Translations under genes and position numbers: made by a program
In this document: positions 53,982 through 62,981 of the stretch, one piece after another
How positions within the stretch are numbered: the first letter of the stretch is position 1
How the letters are laid out: the number at the start of each line of letters is the position of its first letter
From: Bacteroidales bacterium
GTDB lineage: Bacteria; Bacteroidota; Bacteroidia; Bacteroidales; VadinHA17
Direction: 5' to 3'
NCBI GenBank assembly: GCA_025358455.1
Contig: JANYJP010000130.1
Span: 1 to 64,000 of the forward strand
DNA: 64,000 nt
Notes under the pieces: generated by a model
What the model was told of the DNA's origin: nothing
Databases searched by the model: none
Seen by the model: the letters and a program-made list of their open reading frames with translations, nothing else

Positions 53982-55060
53982 ACTTTCTTCCTGAAATATG
54001 CAATGATCGGATAGTGATCGGAATATTTCAGTTTAATTATTTCAAAATAGCTGTTAATGAGAGCATTATCATACAGAATATAGTCTATTCTGTTTGGTGG
54101 ATAGTTTCCCTTATAAGTAAATCCGGCTCCATAACCTGAAGTAACGAATGAATCGTTAAGCCCTTTACGTAACTTTCTGTAAACGTAGGAAACAGGGGTA
54201 TCATTAAAATCACCTGCAACAATCACCGGGTAAGGTGACTTGTTAATGTGATTTTTAACTACCTGCGACTGAAGGGCCCTCCTTACAAATCCTTTTTTCA
54301 GACTTACTGATATATCCTTAACCTCACCCAGGGTCTTTTTGTCATCCGCAGCTGTAATCTCCTCAAGGAATGATCGTTCCATTCGCATAAGCCTGAAGGA
54401 CTGCAGATGATTATTATAGATTCTGAATGTATCATTCTGAATCAGGATATCGGTGTAGATCGACAGACTTGATGATCCGGGATGTATTATTTCTCCTTTT
54501 TTTATAATTGGATATTTGCTGAATGTGGCAATTCCATAATATCTGTTTTTGCCGGTTCCCAGAATTTTAAAATGGGAAAAGTATTTACCACCAAGAACTG
54601 TATTAACTTCAGCTTCTGCCTCTGAAGGATTACCTGATATAAAAAATTCCTGAAGACAAAATATATCGGGTTTCTGGGATTTAAGAAAGTTAAGTACATT
54701 TTTTTCTGAAGTTAAGCCACGCTTGTTCTCGAAATAATTGAACATGCGTACGTTATAGCTTAGCACTTTAAATGTGTTTGTCTTATCGCGGGCAGGTTTA
54801 AAGACTTGGATGTAGTTAAAAAAATGAGTGAACCCGATGGCAATAATCAACACAGAAATAAGGGCTTCAAATCTTAACAACATTGCCCAGATGACAACAA
54901 GAATAATATTGATTAAGAGCAGGTAAGGATATGCCAGTCCGAAAAAAGCAGGCAGTGCAAAATTTTCAGGATTGATTATAACAGCCAGATATGATATCGA
55001 CAGGGAGACTGCAAAAATAATGTTTACAGACAGAAGAATCTTATAAAGGAGCTTTTTCAA
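53978..55060 (-). CDS. membrane-anchored endonuclease/exonuclease/phosphatase (EEP) family protein
   Basis: A 360-residue protein with three N-terminal hydrophobic helices (about 5-85). An EEP-fold catalytic domain follows with LSYNVRMFNYF, the metal-binding Glu in PDIFCLQEF, VAGDFNDTPVSYVYR, and the final RIDYILYDN...SDHYPIIAYF. EEP enzymes cleave phosphodiesters or phosphomonoesters in nucleic acids, lipids or sugars. The membrane anchor suggests an envelope substrate, but that is inference. Family-typical residues are intact, so it is likely active. Such proteins often sit beside rhomboid genes in Bacteroidota; here the rhomboids follow on the same strand. Confidence 0.85.
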   Translation of the reverse strand: MKKLLYKILLSVNIIFAVSLSISYLAVIINPENFALPAFFGLAYPYLLLINIILVVIWAMLLRFEALISVLIIAIGFTHFFNYIQVFKPARDKTNTFKVLSYNVRMFNYFENKRGLTSEKNVLNFLKSQKPDIFCLQEFFISGNPSEAEAEVNTVLGGKYFSHFKILGTGKNRYYGIATFSKYPIIKKGEIIHPGSSSLSIYTDILIQNDTFRIYNNHLQSFRLMRMERSFLEEITAADDKKTLGEVKDISVSLKKGFVRRALQSQVVKNHINKSPYPVIVAGDFNDTPVSYVYRKLRKGLNDSFVTSGYGAGFTYKGNYPPNRIDYILYDNALINSYFEIIKLKYSDHYPIIAYFRKKV

Positions 55061-55172
55061 GATTAATAAGATATGTTTACTAATGTACCAGAATTAAGAA
55101 AAAAAGTTGTTTCACTTCTCTGATTTTTGATAAGGTTATTCAAAGAATGTACCAGGAGATACAATCTTTTGA

Positions 55173-56060
55173 TCAATTTTTTTTCTGACTTTCATTAAAC
55201 AGGGTTTCTTTTTCCTCTTTTGTCAGGCTGTCATATCCTCCTTTTGAAATCTTATCAAGTATTCTGTTAACGCGTGTCTGATGTTCAGTCTTTATTGCGT
55301 TATACTCATATTCAGTAGCTGCCTTCTTATGCGTGACTTTAAGTTTCTTTTCTGGCTTAAAAATAGTAGCTAAAAAATCTATTACCTTGTTGAAACCCCT
55401 TCCTATATCACGCCCCTGTCTTAAATTCAGAGTATATAAATAACCAAAGCATGCGCCGCCTATATGAGCAAGCTTGCCTCCCGAATTAATTGAAAAATCC
55501 ATTACCGAAGTAAAAATAAATATCGCGAGAGCCATGTATTTGATCTTTATTCGTCCAAATAAAAAAAGCTGAACGGTATAATCAGGGACATATGCGGCTA
55601 TTGCAATAACTATTGCCATTACTGAGGCAGATGCTCCGATTGCAGCTGACTCGGAAACAACCCCGGAAAATACCGGGAAAATATTAAATGACAGAATATA
55701 AACCAGGGCGCCACTTATACCACCAAGAAGATAAACAGCCACAAGTTTTCTCTGATCAAGATATTCCAGGAATATTTTTCCAAACCAGTATAGCCATAAC
55801 ATATTGAATAAGATATGCCAGATATCTTTATGAACAAACATGTATGAGATTAATGTCCAGGGCTTTAAAAGCAATGCTTTAAAGGATGATGGAACAGAAA
55901 GAAGGTTAAGAGCCTGTTCAGAAATACCGTTATTATTCAGCAAGAAACCAATTACGGCAACGATTGTGATAACAATGAATACGGCAATGTTGATATAAAT
56001 CAACCTTGTAAGATTACTTCCTGTCCTTAAAGTTTCCTTTATATCGTCCCAGATTCCCAT
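55173..56060 (-). CDS. rhomboid family intramembrane serine protease
   Basis: A 295-residue polytopic protein. After an N-terminal helix the family motifs appear: FVHKDIWHILFNMLWLYWFG, the active-site serine in AAIGASASVMAI and the active-site histidine in GGKLAHIGGACFGYLY. Beyond the six-helix core there is a polar C-terminal tail of roughly 70 residues rich in Lys and Glu. It starts 1 nt into the stop of the upstream rhomboid gene, so the two are translationally coupled. Substrates are unknown. Confidence 0.93.
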   Translation of the reverse strand: MGIWDDIKETLRTGSNLTRLIYINIAVFIVITIVAVIGFLLNNNGISEQALNLLSVPSSFKALLLKPWTLISYMFVHKDIWHILFNMLWLYWFGKIFLEYLDQRKLVAVYLLGGISGALVYILSFNIFPVFSGVVSESAAIGASASVMAIVIAIAAYVPDYTVQLFLFGRIKIKYMALAIFIFTSVMDFSINSGGKLAHIGGACFGYLYTLNLRQGRDIGRGFNKVIDFLATIFKPEKKLKVTHKKAATEYEYNAIKTEHQTRVNRILDKISKGGYDSLTKEEKETLFNESQKKN

Positions 56061-56803
56061 TAATAAAGCGTATTTGTTGTTTTTCTCCAGTATCTGATCA
56101 GGATATATCCGAATAACATTCCTCCAAGATGGGCCGCATGTGCAATATTACTTCCGGGTTGAGTTAATGCAAGATAAAGTTCAATTGCACCATAACCCAG
56201 AACGAGCCATTTGGCCTTAATTGGCATTGGAGGTATTAGGAGTAAAAGCTGTGTATTCGGGAATAGTACTCCGAAAGCAAGCAAAACACCGAATATTGCG
56301 CCTGATGCTCCTACTGTGGGAGTATTCAGCAACAGTTGAAGTTTCAACATATCCGGATCAGTAAATCCCTGTCCCTGTTTGAATAATGCTGTTCCTTCAC
56401 TAAGAACCGCCTGCAGGTTTTCAGGGCTCAGACTATTTGCCAGGTGTGAATACTGGAATGCAATAACTGTTTCGTGGGTTAATGCTGCACCCAGTCCGCA
56501 GATCATATAATAAATGAAAAACCGTTTTGGCCCCCATGTATTTTCAAGTATTTGCCCGAAAATATATAAAGCATACATATTAAATACAAGATGCCAGATG
56601 CCTCCATGCATAAACATGTGCGTGACAATCTGTACAGGCATGAATTGTTCTGATTTAGGGAAATAGAGTCCAAGAATACTGTTCAGGTCAATGTCGAAAA
56701 CTCTTCCTGCCCCATAATAAATAAGGAGCATTAGTACATTGAGCATTATGATATTCTTCACCACTGGTGGCATCGCGAAAAAGCCTCTTCCGTATCCGTT
56801 CAT
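56060..56803 (-). CDS. rhomboid family intramembrane serine protease
   Basis: A 247-residue rhomboid with the motif series HMFMHGGIWHLVFNMYALYIFG, the catalytic serine in TVGASGAIFGVLLAFG, and the catalytic histidine in IAHAAHLGGMLFGY. The long hydrophilic insert between the second and third core helices (about 108-160, SLSPENLQAVLSEGTALFKQ...) is unusual compared with the compact partner gene. It is the first gene of a two-rhomboid unit, 84 nt after mutL. Confidence 0.94.
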   Translation of the reverse strand: MNGYGRGFFAMPPVVKNIIMLNVLMLLIYYGAGRVFDIDLNSILGLYFPKSEQFMPVQIVTHMFMHGGIWHLVFNMYALYIFGQILENTWGPKRFFIYYMICGLGAALTHETVIAFQYSHLANSLSPENLQAVLSEGTALFKQGQGFTDPDMLKLQLLLNTPTVGASGAIFGVLLAFGVLFPNTQLLLLIPPMPIKAKWLVLGYGAIELYLALTQPGSNIAHAAHLGGMLFGYILIRYWRKTTNTLY

Positions 56804-56887
56804 TATGAGTTTTTATAAAAATATTTATCTTCAATAGTCAGGCCAAATATTTATTTTTTAATTCATCCGACAATTTGTCACCATTTT

Positions 56888-58696
56888 CTATTTAAATCTT
56901 TTGTCAATATCTTCAAGTGTAAGAATGCTGATCACAGGTTTGCCCTTTGGAGAGTAGTTTGGCGACTGGCATGCAAAAAGTGTATCGAATAGATCCTCCA
57001 TTTCATTATGACTCAGTATTTTTCCATAAGGAATGGCTGAAGCTCCAGCCATGGCTGAGGCCACTTTTTCTTTTGCTCCTGTTGACGGGGCTTCCTCTGT
57101 GCTTTTATAATCTTCAAGTAGGATTTCCAGCATCTCAAGCGGATTGGAAGCATCACTGCCAGAGGGTTTCCCATTTATTGTTATCTTGTTTTTTTCCGTA
57201 TGTTGTATGTTGAAACCAAGCAATTCAAGCTCACCTTCTATCTCTTTCAGAATGAATAAATCAGAAGGATTAAGTTCTGCAGTCACGGGAAACATATCTA
57301 CCTGGCTTACTGCGCGATTATTGCTGAGGCATTCCTGAAATCTTTCATAAAGGACCCTTTCATGGGCTCTCTTCTGATCAATAAGCATGAGTCCTGATTT
57401 GACTGAACAAACAATATATTTATTTTTGACCTGGAAGAACCTTCTTTGTGATTCCCTTATCTTTTCATATTGTTCAGGATCCTCATTTTCTTTTTCAAGG
57501 GCTGTGTAGAGCTTTTCCCAGTTTGCAGTATTCTCGCTTTCAAATCTCTCAACGAATCCCGACCTGTCAGGTTGCCGGTCTTCACTATCAAATGGATTGA
57601 AGTTTGTATTTACCTCAATTTTAGGCTGTTCCGGCATGTGAATGGAATGGCTCATTACGGGGATATCAATCAGAGCTTCATTCTCGAAATCAAGAGATGG
57701 CACAATATTGAACCTGCCAAGAGCTTCTCTCACAGATGCCATAAGAATCTGCCATATTGATCTTTCATCTTCAAACTTGATCTCCGTTTTGGTGGGATGA
57801 ATATTAATGTCTATTGAAGCAGGATCGGCTTCCATAAAGATGAAATAGGAGGGGATTGCTTCGATTGGAAGGATATTCTGATATGCTTCAACAACTGCCT
57901 TATGGAAATATGGGTGTTTCATAAAACGGTTATTCACGAAAAAGAACTGTTCCCCATATGTTCTTCTGGCATTCTCGGGTTTCCCTATAAAACCTTTGAT
58001 TGTTATGATGCTGGTCTCAGTTTCAAGGGTAATCAGATCCTGGTTGATCTGTTTCCCGAATACTCCAATAATTCGTTGTCTCAAATTACCCGAAACAAGA
58101 TTGTAAATCTCGGTATCATTATGATGAAGAGAGAACCTTATACCTGGATGCGCTAATACAATCTTCTGAAATTCATTTACAATATGTCGTATTTCGGTGT
58201 TGTCCGATTTAAGAAATTTACGTCGTGCAGGGATATTAAAAAAGAGATTTTTCACTGAAAAACTTGATCCTTGAGGACAGCTGCACGGCTCCTGCGCTTC
58301 AACCTTTGACCCGCTTATTACTACAAGTATCCCTGTCTCGCTCTCTTCCTTTCGTGTTTTAAGTTCAACCATTGCAACTGCCGCGATTGAAGCTAATGCT
58401 TCTCCCCGAAAGCCCTTTGTTGTGATTGCAAAAAGATCCTGTGCCGAAGTAATTTTCGAGGTAGCATGTCTCTCAAATGCTAACCTTGCATCGGTTTCAG
58501 TCATCCCGTCGCCATCATCAATTACCTGGATCAGAGTCTTTCCGGAGTATTTTATAATCACCCTTATATTCTTAGCCCCGGCATCAACAGAATTTTCCAT
58601 CAGCTCCTTTACAACAGAGGCGGGCCTTTGTATTACTTCGCCTGCAGCAATCTGGTTCGCTACCGAGTCGGGTAAAAGCTTTATTACATCAGGCAT
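56888..58696 (-). CDS. mutL: DNA mismatch repair protein MutL
   Basis: A 602-residue GHKL ATPase of mismatch repair. The N-terminal ATPase has IAAGEVIQRPASVVKELMEN, DDGDGM, ATSKI and GFRGEALASI. The C-terminal domain is present, but its endonuclease metal motifs are changed. DQHAx2Ex4E reads DQKRAHERVLYE, and the usual C(P/S)HGRP end reads SPKGKPV. The nicking activity found in MutL of species without MutH may therefore be altered. Similar changes may be common in Bacteroidota; I cannot check. It is followed by the rhomboid pair. Confidence 0.96.
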   Translation of the reverse strand: MPDVIKLLPDSVANQIAAGEVIQRPASVVKELMENSVDAGAKNIRVIIKYSGKTLIQVIDDGDGMTETDARLAFERHATSKITSAQDLFAITTKGFRGEALASIAAVAMVELKTRKEESETGILVVISGSKVEAQEPCSCPQGSSFSVKNLFFNIPARRKFLKSDNTEIRHIVNEFQKIVLAHPGIRFSLHHNDTEIYNLVSGNLRQRIIGVFGKQINQDLITLETETSIITIKGFIGKPENARRTYGEQFFFVNNRFMKHPYFHKAVVEAYQNILPIEAIPSYFIFMEADPASIDINIHPTKTEIKFEDERSIWQILMASVREALGRFNIVPSLDFENEALIDIPVMSHSIHMPEQPKIEVNTNFNPFDSEDRQPDRSGFVERFESENTANWEKLYTALEKENEDPEQYEKIRESQRRFFQVKNKYIVCSVKSGLMLIDQKRAHERVLYERFQECLSNNRAVSQVDMFPVTAELNPSDLFILKEIEGELELLGFNIQHTEKNKITINGKPSGSDASNPLEMLEILLEDYKSTEEAPSTGAKEKVASAMAGASAIPYGKILSHNEMEDLFDTLFACQSPNYSPKGKPVISILTLEDIDKRFK

Positions 58697-58999
58697 TAAT
58701 CAGGATATTTTGTTGTAGTTGATTAACATTTCATTGAAAAACAAGTTCAAAAAAAGTGCAGAGAGTCTCATCTTTAAACTATTTTACAAATATATAAATA
58801 ATTGGTACATCCTCTTTCTGTAGATATTCTGAAGAGCAATAAGGAAAGTATTATGGTAAATAAGGTTCAGATTATTATCTTTATAGAAAAAACAGGGGAT
58901 TTTGAATCACTGATCGTAATTCATCTCTTTATTAAGAATTGAAATAGTAATTCCTCAGTCGCATAAGGTATAACGGTATATGGACAAACAATTAAACTT
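58697..58999. other. 303-bp intergenic stretch between divergent mutL and the EEP lipoprotein gene
   Basis: AT-rich, no gene seen. TATCTTTA near 58876-58883 is one base off the -7 consensus. No exact promoter element or repeat was recognised. Confidence 0.45.
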
Positions 59000-59869
59000 A
59001 TGATGAAAAAACAATTTATCTGTATTGTAGCCATATTTATCATTATTATCACCGGGTGTTCGCAAAAGGGGAATAACAATACAATCAAGGTGTTGACATT
59101 AAATGTCAGATATGATAACCCTGAAGACAGTATAAATTCCTGGCCAAAAAGAGCTGTACAGGTTTGTAATTTCATAAAAAATGAGAAACCTGATATTCTT
59201 GGGATGCAGGAAGTTTTGTGGCGTCAGTATTTAGCTCTTGATTCAGCGCTTAGTGATTATAGTTCAGTTGGAGTTGGCCGTGACGATGGCGCCAGGGCTG
59301 GTGAGATGAATCCTGTTTTCTTCAGGAAAGATAAATTTGACATGGTAAGGACCATAACTTTCTGGCTTTCCGAGACTCCCGGCACTCCGGGTTCAATGGG
59401 CTGGGGAGCCTCCCTTCCACGTATTGTTACCTGGATGGAGCTGGTCGACAGAAAGAGTCATGACCACTTCTTCTATTTTAATACTCATTTTGCACACGAT
59501 TCGGATTCTGCAAGAATCATGAGTTCGAGAATATTGCTTAAGGAGGCAGGAGAAATTTCTGAAGGATTTCCTTTTATAATTACCGGTGACTTTAATATGC
59601 TTCCAACAAGTGCCGGATATGCAATATTGACCGGACCTGACGAAAGTGTTCCGGCATTAAAAGATTCCTATTTTATTTCTGAAAGAAAACCTAACGGCCC
59701 ATCTTATACATTCAATGGGTTCACAGATACACCCGGGCCCGGAAGGATTGATTACATCTTCGTTAAAAACGGGATGAAAGTTCTTGATCAGAAAACTTAC
59801 ATCAGCAAAGAACGGGGTGTCTATATCTCTGACCACTGGCCTGTTGCAGCTGTAATTGTTTTAAAGTAA
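59000..59869 (+). CDS. lipoprotein of the endonuclease/exonuclease/phosphatase (EEP) family
   Basis: A 289-residue protein with a signal peptide and lipobox (IIITGC, Cys at about 20), so it is membrane-anchored in the envelope. The EEP domain is complete: VLTLNVRYDNPEDS, PDILGMQEVLW, an ARAGEMNPVFFRKDKF segment, FIITGDFNMLPTSAGYAIL, and RIDYIFVKNG...SDHWPVAAVI. The layout (WPKRAVQVCNFI, then the PVFFRKDKF turn) resembles secreted Bacteroidota enzymes annotated as endonuclease/exonuclease/phosphatase. Substrate unknown. Two ATG codons in a row leave the start uncertain by one residue. It is convergent with the ABC permease gene. Confidence 0.9.
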   Translation: MMKKQFICIVAIFIIIITGCSQKGNNNTIKVLTLNVRYDNPEDSINSWPKRAVQVCNFIKNEKPDILGMQEVLWRQYLALDSALSDYSSVGVGRDDGARAGEMNPVFFRKDKFDMVRTITFWLSETPGTPGSMGWGASLPRIVTWMELVDRKSHDHFFYFNTHFAHDSDSARIMSSRILLKEAGEISEGFPFIITGDFNMLPTSAGYAILTGPDESVPALKDSYFISERKPNGPSYTFNGFTDTPGPGRIDYIFVKNGMKVLDQKTYISKERGVYISDHWPVAAVIVLK

Positions 59870-59906
59870 TCAGAATGTCTTGTGGTCTTGCGGTACTGAA
59901 GCCTTC

Positions 59907-61025
59907 TTAAGCAGTCTTCCTGTATCTTCTTACTGCCAGTGTCGTAAAGCAGATTGCAATAACAATCAGTGAATATATTTCCCTGCTGATGTCATGGATA
60001 GTTGAACCCTTAAGCATTACCATCCTGTTTATTCGCATAAGGTAAGCAACCGGATTAATAAGATTGAAGTCCTGAGCCCATCGTGGCATGCTTTCAAAAG
60101 GTGTAAAAATGCCGCTCATAAGGATGAAAATTATCATACAGAAAAATGCAATAAACATATACTGTTGTTGTGTTCCTGAAAATGTTGATATGAAAAGAGC
60201 GAGACCAAGAACTGCAATCATAAATATAGCAGCACACATGAACAGAAGGGAAATGCTTCCGACAAAAGGTATATTAAATGCCAGTCTGCCAAGAAGCAAC
60301 CCGATTGCCAGATCTATCATCCCGAATATAAAAAACGGGACCATTTTTGCAATGATAAACTGATATTTCCTGACAGGAGTAACGTTTATCTGCTCAATCG
60401 TTCCAACTTCTTTTTCTTTTACCATATTAAGTCCGGCAAGCAAAAATCCTATTGCGGTTACCAGTATCCCGAGTATTCCCGGCAGCATATAATGCTTGTA
60501 GTTAAGCATTTCATTATACCAATACCGGTTTGTGATCTGAATTTGCGGTGCTGTTGCAACAGGAATTGTATTGAAGTTGTTGGTGAGTATATTCATATTA
60601 TAATCGCGTATAACCCCGTTAAGGTAGGCCCACGAGAGCTGTGCTGTTGAAGAATTAATGGCATCAATGGTGGTCATCAGCTTCCCGGGTTTTCCAGTTA
60701 CGAGATCCTTTCCGAATCCAGAAGGTATATTAAGGATCAGGTCAAATTTGTTGCGGTGAAGCAGGTTGTTTGCTTCAGTTTCTGAAAATGTGGCAAATGT
60801 TACTTTGAAAAAAGTCGATCCGGTAAGTTTACCGATCAACCCTCTGGATTCCTGAGTCATATCCTTATCGATGATACATAGTCTGACATTCTTAATCTCA
60901 AATGTTACGGCCGGTACCAGTACCAGCATCTGTATTATTGGCACGGCAAATATAGCCTTGGATATGAATTTATTCCTGAAAATCTGGAGGAACTCTTTTC
61001 GGATAAGATATAGGATAGTTCTCAT
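59907..61025 (-). CDS. ABC-2 type exporter permease (YbhR/YhhJ-like)
   Basis: A 372-residue permease. One N-terminal helix is followed by a large extracytoplasmic domain (about 45-165) and then five or six helices. The sequence GLNMVKEKEVGTIEQINVTPVR is the ABC-2 permease coupling motif. It is the last gene of the MFP-ATPase-ATPase-permease-permease operon, 36 nt after the other permease. The two permeases would form the pore; the exported compounds are unknown. Confidence 0.9.
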   Translation of the reverse strand: MRTILYLIRKEFLQIFRNKFISKAIFAVPIIQMLVLVPAVTFEIKNVRLCIIDKDMTQESRGLIGKLTGSTFFKVTFATFSETEANNLLHRNKFDLILNIPSGFGKDLVTGKPGKLMTTIDAINSSTAQLSWAYLNGVIRDYNMNILTNNFNTIPVATAPQIQITNRYWYNEMLNYKHYMLPGILGILVTAIGFLLAGLNMVKEKEVGTIEQINVTPVRKYQFIIAKMVPFFIFGMIDLAIGLLLGRLAFNIPFVGSISLLFMCAAIFMIAVLGLALFISTFSGTQQQYMFIAFFCMIIFILMSGIFTPFESMPRWAQDFNLINPVAYLMRINRMVMLKGSTIHDISREIYSLIVIAICFTTLAVRRYRKTA

Positions 61026-61061
61026 TTATAGTCTTTTGTCTCTTTGTCTCTTCGTCCTTCC

Positions 61062-62171
61062 TTACTCAAGTCTGACTTTAAATTTTCTAACACTTATTCC
61101 AATGAAAACTATTGTCATTAAAAGAAGTATAAGTGTTTCTTTCCACACGTACAGGAACCCTGTTCCTTTGATCATTATGCTCTTTATAATTATAATGAAG
61201 TATCGGGGAGGCATAAGGAGGCTTATCAGTTCATAAACCTTTGGCATGTTTTCAATAGGATAGATGAAGCCTGACAGAAGTATTGTGGGCAGCATCATCC
61301 CCACAAGTGATATGAAGATAGCCTGCTGCATACTGCTGGAAACTATTGAGATAAGTATGCCGACTGACAGACTCAGCATTATATAAAGCATTGATTCGGC
61401 AAGAAGCAGAATTATGCTTCCTTTTACTGAGAGACCGAATACCAGCCATGACAGCAACAGGATCAGAATTACGTTTACGAATGAGAGAAGAAAATACGGC
61501 ATGACCTTTCCAAGAATAATCTGGATAGGCTTAAGAGGCGAGACCAATAAGACCTCCATTGTCCCGAATTCCTTTTCCCTTGTTATTGTTACAGATGTCA
61601 TCAGGGCGCAAATGAGTATCAGGATCATGGTAATGACGCCCGGAACAAACATATGCTGACTCTGCAGGTTGGGATTATAGAACATTTTTACTTCAGGCTG
61701 GATGAGCCCTGAATTATTGACCCGTATTCCAGATATCTCTCTGTTAAAATCCGCTATTATAGCGGTTGTGTAATTTGTTACCAGGGTGGCTGTATTAGGT
61801 TCCGAACCATCAGCAATTATACTGATGTTTGCCTTACCTTCGCTCAAAAGTTTCTTCCCGAAATCTTTTTCAAAGATGACAACCTCTTTTGTTTTTCCTT
61901 TTCTGAAAACATCTTCAATTTCGTTGTAGCTGATAAGGTTTTGAGTTCTTCTGAAAAATCCGGATGAGATAATTTTATCTGTCAGCTTCTGGGTAGTTTC
62001 ATCCTTCGAAAGATCAAGGAAGGCCACTCCTGCATTTTTTACATCAGTGCTTACTGCAAAACCAAAAATAAGTATCTGAGCTGCCGGTATCCCAAACAGT
62101 ATAAAAAGTGTTCTGTAGTCCCTGAAAATATGCAGGAACTCTTTCTTTACAAAACCCAGGAATCGATTCAT
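61062..62171 (-). CDS. ABC-2 type exporter permease (YbhS-like)
   Basis: A 369-residue permease with the same plan as its neighbour: one helix (about 21-40), an extracytoplasmic domain (VAFLDLSKDETTQKLTDKII...) and several C-terminal helices. The coupling motif is VTITREKEFGTMEVLLVSPLKP. It starts 3 nt after the ATPase gene, so all are translated as one unit. Confidence 0.9.
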   Translation of the reverse strand: MNRFLGFVKKEFLHIFRDYRTLFILFGIPAAQILIFGFAVSTDVKNAGVAFLDLSKDETTQKLTDKIISSGFFRRTQNLISYNEIEDVFRKGKTKEVVIFEKDFGKKLLSEGKANISIIADGSEPNTATLVTNYTTAIIADFNREISGIRVNNSGLIQPEVKMFYNPNLQSQHMFVPGVITMILILICALMTSVTITREKEFGTMEVLLVSPLKPIQIILGKVMPYFLLSFVNVILILLLSWLVFGLSVKGSIILLLAESMLYIMLSLSVGILISIVSSSMQQAIFISLVGMMLPTILLSGFIYPIENMPKVYELISLLMPPRYFIIIIKSIMIKGTGFLYVWKETLILLLMTIVFIGISVRKFKVRLE

Positions 62172-62174
62172 ATT

Positions 62175-62909
62175 TTAGTTATTTACCGGTCTGGCTATTT
62201 TTATAAATACTTTTTCAATTGAATCCACATCATATTGTTTCTTAAGGTTTTCAGGAGTATCAAGCGCAACTATCTTCCCTTCGCTCATAATTGATATCCT
62301 GTCGCAATATTCGGCTTCATCCATGTAGTGAGTTGTCACAAAGACAGTTATCCCTCTTGCAGCTGTTTCATATATCATTTCCCAGAATTGACGGCGGGTT
62401 ATCGGGTCCACACCTCCGGTGGGTTCATCGAGAAACACAATTTTAGGATCATGAAGAATTGCTACGGAGAATGCCAGTTTCTGTCTCAGACCAAGAGGAA
62501 GATCAGCAATTATCCTGTTTTCGTATTCATGAAAACGGAGTCTGTCCAGAAGTTCATTAGTCCTTGCCCTGATAAGCTCCCTGCTCATTCCGTAAATTCC
62601 GCCATAGAGAGTAATATTCTCTTTGACTGTAAGGTCCTCATAAAGAGAGAACTTCTGACACATATAACCAATGTTTCGCTTAATCTTCTCGGCCTGTTTT
62701 TTCGCATCAAACCCTGCTATTATCACCTCTCCTGATGTTGGTTCCGATAATCCTGACAGGATTCTGATTGTTGTTGTTTTTCCTGCACCGTTAGCTCCGA
62801 GAAATCCGAAGATCTCTCCTTCGAATACCTCAAAATTCAGGTTATCATTAGCGATAAAGCTTCCGAATTTCTTGACAAGATTTTTCACGGATATTACACT
62901 GTCCTTCAT
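62175..62909 (-). CDS. ABC exporter ATP-binding protein with degenerate signature motif
   Basis: A 244-residue ATPase. Walker A is GANGAGKTTTIRI, the Q-loop is YMCQKFSLYEDL, and Walker B is IVFLDEPTGGVD with the H-loop VTTHYMDEAEY. The signature, normally LSGG(Q), reads LPLGLRQKL. So its composite ATP site with the partner ATPase would be asymmetric. It pairs with the ATPase at 62982 in what is probably a heterodimer, equivalent to the two halves of fused YbhF. Confidence 0.92.
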   Translation of the reverse strand: MKDSVISVKNLVKKFGSFIANDNLNFEVFEGEIFGFLGANGAGKTTTIRILSGLSEPTSGEVIIAGFDAKKQAEKIKRNIGYMCQKFSLYEDLTVKENITLYGGIYGMSRELIRARTNELLDRLRFHEYENRIIADLPLGLRQKLAFSVAILHDPKIVFLDEPTGGVDPITRRQFWEMIYETAARGITVFVTTHYMDEAEYCDRISIMSEGKIVALDTPENLKKQYDVDSIEKVFIKIARPVNN

Positions 62910-62981
62910 TTTTTCCTGAAATATTTAATTCTCTGTCTTTTATAATGTCATTAGGCCTTATGCCATTGTGCTGTAATGCCT

